From the NCBI GenBank assembly GCA_958441075.1, contig CAUCBQ010000031.1, positions 1 to 16,311 on the forward strand: a DNA stretch of 16,311 nucleotides. The letters run 5' to 3'. Both the position numbers and the translations under genes were made by a program. Below, one piece after another: positions 14,644 through 16,311 of this stretch (within the stretch, counting starts at the first letter, position 1; each line of letters opens with the position of its first letter). The DNA is from an uncultured Clostridiaceae bacterium (GTDB lineage Bacteria > Bacillota > Clostridia > Lachnospirales > Lachnospiraceae). The notes beneath the pieces are model-generated. The model was not told the origin of the DNA and did no database searches. It was given only the letters and a program-made list of their open reading frames with translations.

Positions 14644-15882
14644 CTACCGCTTCAGCACCAGATGCTGCGGAAGTCCATTTACCATAAAGGGCTGGTAATC
14701 TCCCTGAATTAAAGGTTCTACATAGTCAATAAATTCTCTGGTTACATAGTTGCCTTCCCTGTTCACCCAGGCTCTGGGAACCAGCTTTTCATTGTTTGCA
14801 ATCTTGTGTACATCGTAGATTCCCGCTGCGCTCATATACGGGTCATCGGAAACGCGGTCAATCACCACCATGCGCCCGGAATCTCCTTCATCTGCTGCCT
14901 TTACCGCGGCTCCCCCTACCATAAAAGCTTCATTGATATCCACGCGGGAAGCCATATGGGAAGCGCTTCGCTGCAGAGTGGAGAGCTCTACGGCCCTTGT
15001 CTTGCAGCCTGTCTTTGCCGCCAGAAAGCCTGCCAGATAGCCTGCGGTTCCTGCCAGCTGCCTGTGACCAAAGGCGTCCACATAATCGCTGCCGCCGGCC
15101 AGCTGGCACACATACCGGCCGTCAGGTACTTTGATTCCTTCCGAAACAGCGATCACGATAGAGGGTTTCTTCTCCAGAAGATCATTGCATTTTTTAAGGA
15201 AACGGTCTATATCAAAGGGGATTTCCGGCAGATAGATCAGATCCGGACCGCAGCAGTCTTCTGTTTTGGCAAGAGCCGTAGCGCCTGTAAGCCAGCCTGC
15301 ATTACGGCCCATGATTTCCATAATAGTAATCATCTTGCGTTTGTAGGAAAGGCCCATCGCATCCCGGATCACCTCTTTCGTGGAAGCTGCAATGTATTTG
15401 GCGGCACTTCCGAAGCCGGGAGTATGGTCTGTAAGAGCCAGATCATTGTCAATGGTCTTGGGAACGCCTAAAAATTTCTGTTCATGGCCCTTTACAATGG
15501 CATAGTCGGAAAGCTTTTTTATGGTGTCCATGGAATCGTTTCCTCCAATATAAATAAACACCTCGATCTCCAGCTTATTCATAATGGAAAATATCTTCTC
15601 ATAAATCTCAGGATTCTCATGAATCTCAGGCAGCTTAAAACGGCAGGAGCCCAAAAAAGCGGACGGCGTACGCTTTAGCAGCTCAATGTCCATATCGGAG
15701 TGAATCTGGGTAGACAAATCCACATACATTTCATCCAGAAAGCCCTCAATGCCGTGAAGCATGCCGTAAACCTTATGGAAGCCTCTCTCCTTTGCAGTCT
15801 TATACACACCTGCAAGGCTGGAATTGATCACTGCAGTAGGTCCTCCCGACTGGCCAACAATAATATTTCGTTTTTTCCCCAT
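14644..15882 (-). CDS. 6-phosphofructokinase, PPi-dependent type by active-site signature
   Basis: The 412-residue protein phosphorylates fructose 6-phosphate to fructose 1,6-bisphosphate in glycolysis. Motifs are complete: GQSGGPTAVINSS (10-22), GGNDSMD (113-119), GVPKTIDNDL (139-148), TDHTPGFGS (151-159) and MGRNAGW (191-197). The Asp in GGND and the Lys in PKTIDND occupy the two positions that in other enzymes (E. coli Gly104 and Gly124) distinguish PPi use from ATP use, so PPi is the expected phosphate donor. Donor choice is inference from these residues. The ATG at 15882 has AAGGGG (15891-15896) 8 bases upstream. An in-frame TTG at 15912 lacks such a site and is rejected. The gene has its own promoter and a structured leader. 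Its close paralogue at 4794-5954 lacks residues 133-158. Confidence 0.94.
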   Translation of the reverse strand: MGKKRNIIVGQSGGPTAVINSSLAGVYKTAKERGFHKVYGMLHGIEGFLDEMYVDLSTQIHSDMDIELLKRTPSAFLGSCRFKLPEIHENPEIYEKIFSIMNKLEIEVFIYIGGNDSMDTIKKLSDYAIVKGHEQKFLGVPKTIDNDLALTDHTPGFGSAAKYIAASTKEVIRDAMGLSYKRKMITIMEIMGRNAGWLTGATALAKTEDCCGPDLIYLPEIPFDIDRFLKKCNDLLEKKPSIVIAVSEGIKVPDGRYVCQLAGGSDYVDAFGHRQLAGTAGYLAGFLAAKTGCKTRAVELSTLQRSASHMASRVDINEAFMVGGAAVKAADEGDSGRMVVIDRVSDDPYMSAAGIYDVHKIANNEKLVPRAWVNREGNYVTREFIDYVEPLIQGDYQPFMVNGLPQHLVLKR

Positions 15883-15907
15883 AATAAAATCCCCTTTCCT
15901 GATCATA

Positions 15908-15957
15908 GACAAACAGCTTTAAGCCAGAAAAACCTCTGAACGTCCAGGCTGTCTGTC
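15908..15957 (-). other. Stem-loop in the leader of the second pfk gene
   Basis: On the minus strand GACAGACAGC (15948-15957) pairs with GCTGTTTGTC (15908-15917), a 10-bp stem with one G-U pair. It encloses 30 bases that contain a small CAGA/TCTG hairpin. It starts only a few bases after the predicted transcription start, and the ribosome binding site lies 11 bases beyond the stem. Confidence 0.5.
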
Positions 15958-15967
15958 TCATGTCCCT

Positions 15968-15996
15968 ATTGTACTATAGGAAAGGGGATTTTTCCA
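15968..15996 (-). promoter_or_regulatory. Predicted promoter of the second pfk gene
   Basis: On the minus strand TGGAAA (15991-15996, 4 of 6) and TACAAT (15968-15973, 5 of 6) are separated by 17 bases. The start would be near 15961. No cre-like sequence was found around it, unlike the paralogous gene at 4794-5954. Confidence 0.55.
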
Positions 15997-16059
15997 GCAC
16001 TTTTGCACATTTCATTCGTTTTTCGTGCTGTATTTTATGTATATTAAACAATTTTATTT

Positions 16060-16105
16060 CAAAATCCGGCAGTCATGCAGATCTTACACGCAAAATCCGG
16101 CAGTC
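16060..16105. repeat. Pair of 15-bp direct repeats
   Basis: CAAAATCCGGCAGTC occurs exactly at 16060-16074 and again at 16091-16105, separated by 16 bases. The second copy lies 2 bases from the stop codon of the gene at 16108. Flanking bases differ, so the repeat unit is exactly 15 bp. Confidence 0.85.
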
Positions 16106-16107
16106 TT

Positions 16108-16311
16108 CTATTTGGCAGCCGTGCTGTTTTCTTCCAGCTCTTTTTCCTTCCAGATAAATCCTCCGGCTGTTTTCTGTGCTCCGGTAAGAGCGCAGGAAAG
16201 GCTCCTTCTGCTGATTCCAAGACTGCGGCTGGCATGAGCAATAGAAATAAATTCAGCAACCGGTTCGCCGTCTAATGTCATCTGGATCAGAGGACGCTTG
16301 TCATGATAGCC
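16108..16311 (-). CDS. C-terminal end of a NUMOD1-type DNA-binding domain protein (partial)
   Basis: Reading the minus strand from the right edge gives 67 open codons to a TAG at 16108-16110. The segment contains LIQMTLDGEPVAEFISIAHA, then SRSLGISRRSLSCAL, then TGAQKTAGGFIWK. This matches the NUMOD1 pattern (a short strand carrying the LDG motif, a helix-turn-helix-like part, then G-x-x-K-T-A-G-G-F-x-W). NUMOD1 modules bind DNA and occur next to HNH or GIY-YIG homing endonucleases, as well as in other bacterial proteins. The upstream part is off the window, so I cannot tell whether a nuclease or a regulator precedes it. It lies upstream of the second pfk gene in the same direction, 225 bases away. 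Confidence 0.7.
   Translation of the reverse strand, partial: GYHDKRPLIQMTLDGEPVAEFISIAHASRSLGISRRSLSCALTGAQKTAGGFIWKEKELEENSTAAK

Noticed and set aside
4794..15882. The two pfk genes as the boundaries of a mobile element or tandem amplification
   Set aside because: They are in the same orientation but clearly diverged, and nothing between them looks like an integrase, transposase or attachment site; ancient paralogy is simpler.
15883..15912. Longer start (TTG at 15912) for the second pfk
   Set aside because: No ribosome binding site precedes it; AAGGGG is correctly placed for the ATG at 15882, and the paralogue aligns from there.

Overview
The window looks like chromosomal DNA from a Clostridia member, most likely Lachnospiraceae-like. 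The reasons are strong AGGAGG ribosome binding sites, a Clostridium-type single-chain PurL, paired PPi-type phosphofructokinases, a DUF1846 protein, an HPr-like protein without His15, and a perfect CcpA (cre) operator. This placement is inferred from gene content; no rRNA is present. Coding density is high and most genes lie on the minus strand. I see no CRISPR array, tRNA, rRNA or insertion sequence.

Layout. 1-2875 (minus) is the N-terminal three quarters of purL, running off the left edge. A 344-base divergent intergenic region separates it from a DUF1846 gene (3220-4698, plus). A bidirectional terminator divides that gene from a convergent phosphofructokinase-like gene (4794-5954, minus), which has a perfect cre operator next to its predicted transcription start. 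Next on the minus strand are a YARHG-domain lipoprotein (6155-7639) and a two-gene unit of a degenerate sigma-70-like protein and a histidine phosphatase (9095-7830). A LysR regulator (9238-10113, plus) is divergent from that unit. Then on the minus strand come a PD-(D/E)XK nuclease / XPD-DinG helicase fusion (10124-12571), an HPr/Crh-like protein (12701-12946), two unrecognised membrane proteins (13181-14532), a second, complete phosphofructokinase (14644-15882), and the C-terminal end of a NUMOD1-type protein (16108 to the right edge).

Most notable observation. The two phosphofructokinase paralogues align along almost their whole length, but the copy at 4794-5954 lacks exactly 26 residues (78 bp, in frame). 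The missing stretch holds the catalytic PKTIDND motif. Its promoter, ribosome binding site, cre operator and the rest of its reading frame look intact. It may be a recent in-frame deletion, or a catalytically dead regulatory partner of the complete enzyme at 14644-15882.

A possible theme, as inference only, is carbon-catabolite control of glycolysis: a perfect cre site on one pfk gene, a Crh-like protein with the regulatory Ser region but no phosphorylatable His15, and a strongly structured leader on the other pfk gene. The remaining genes (purine synthesis, DNA repair helicase, membrane proteins) have no clear functional link to it.
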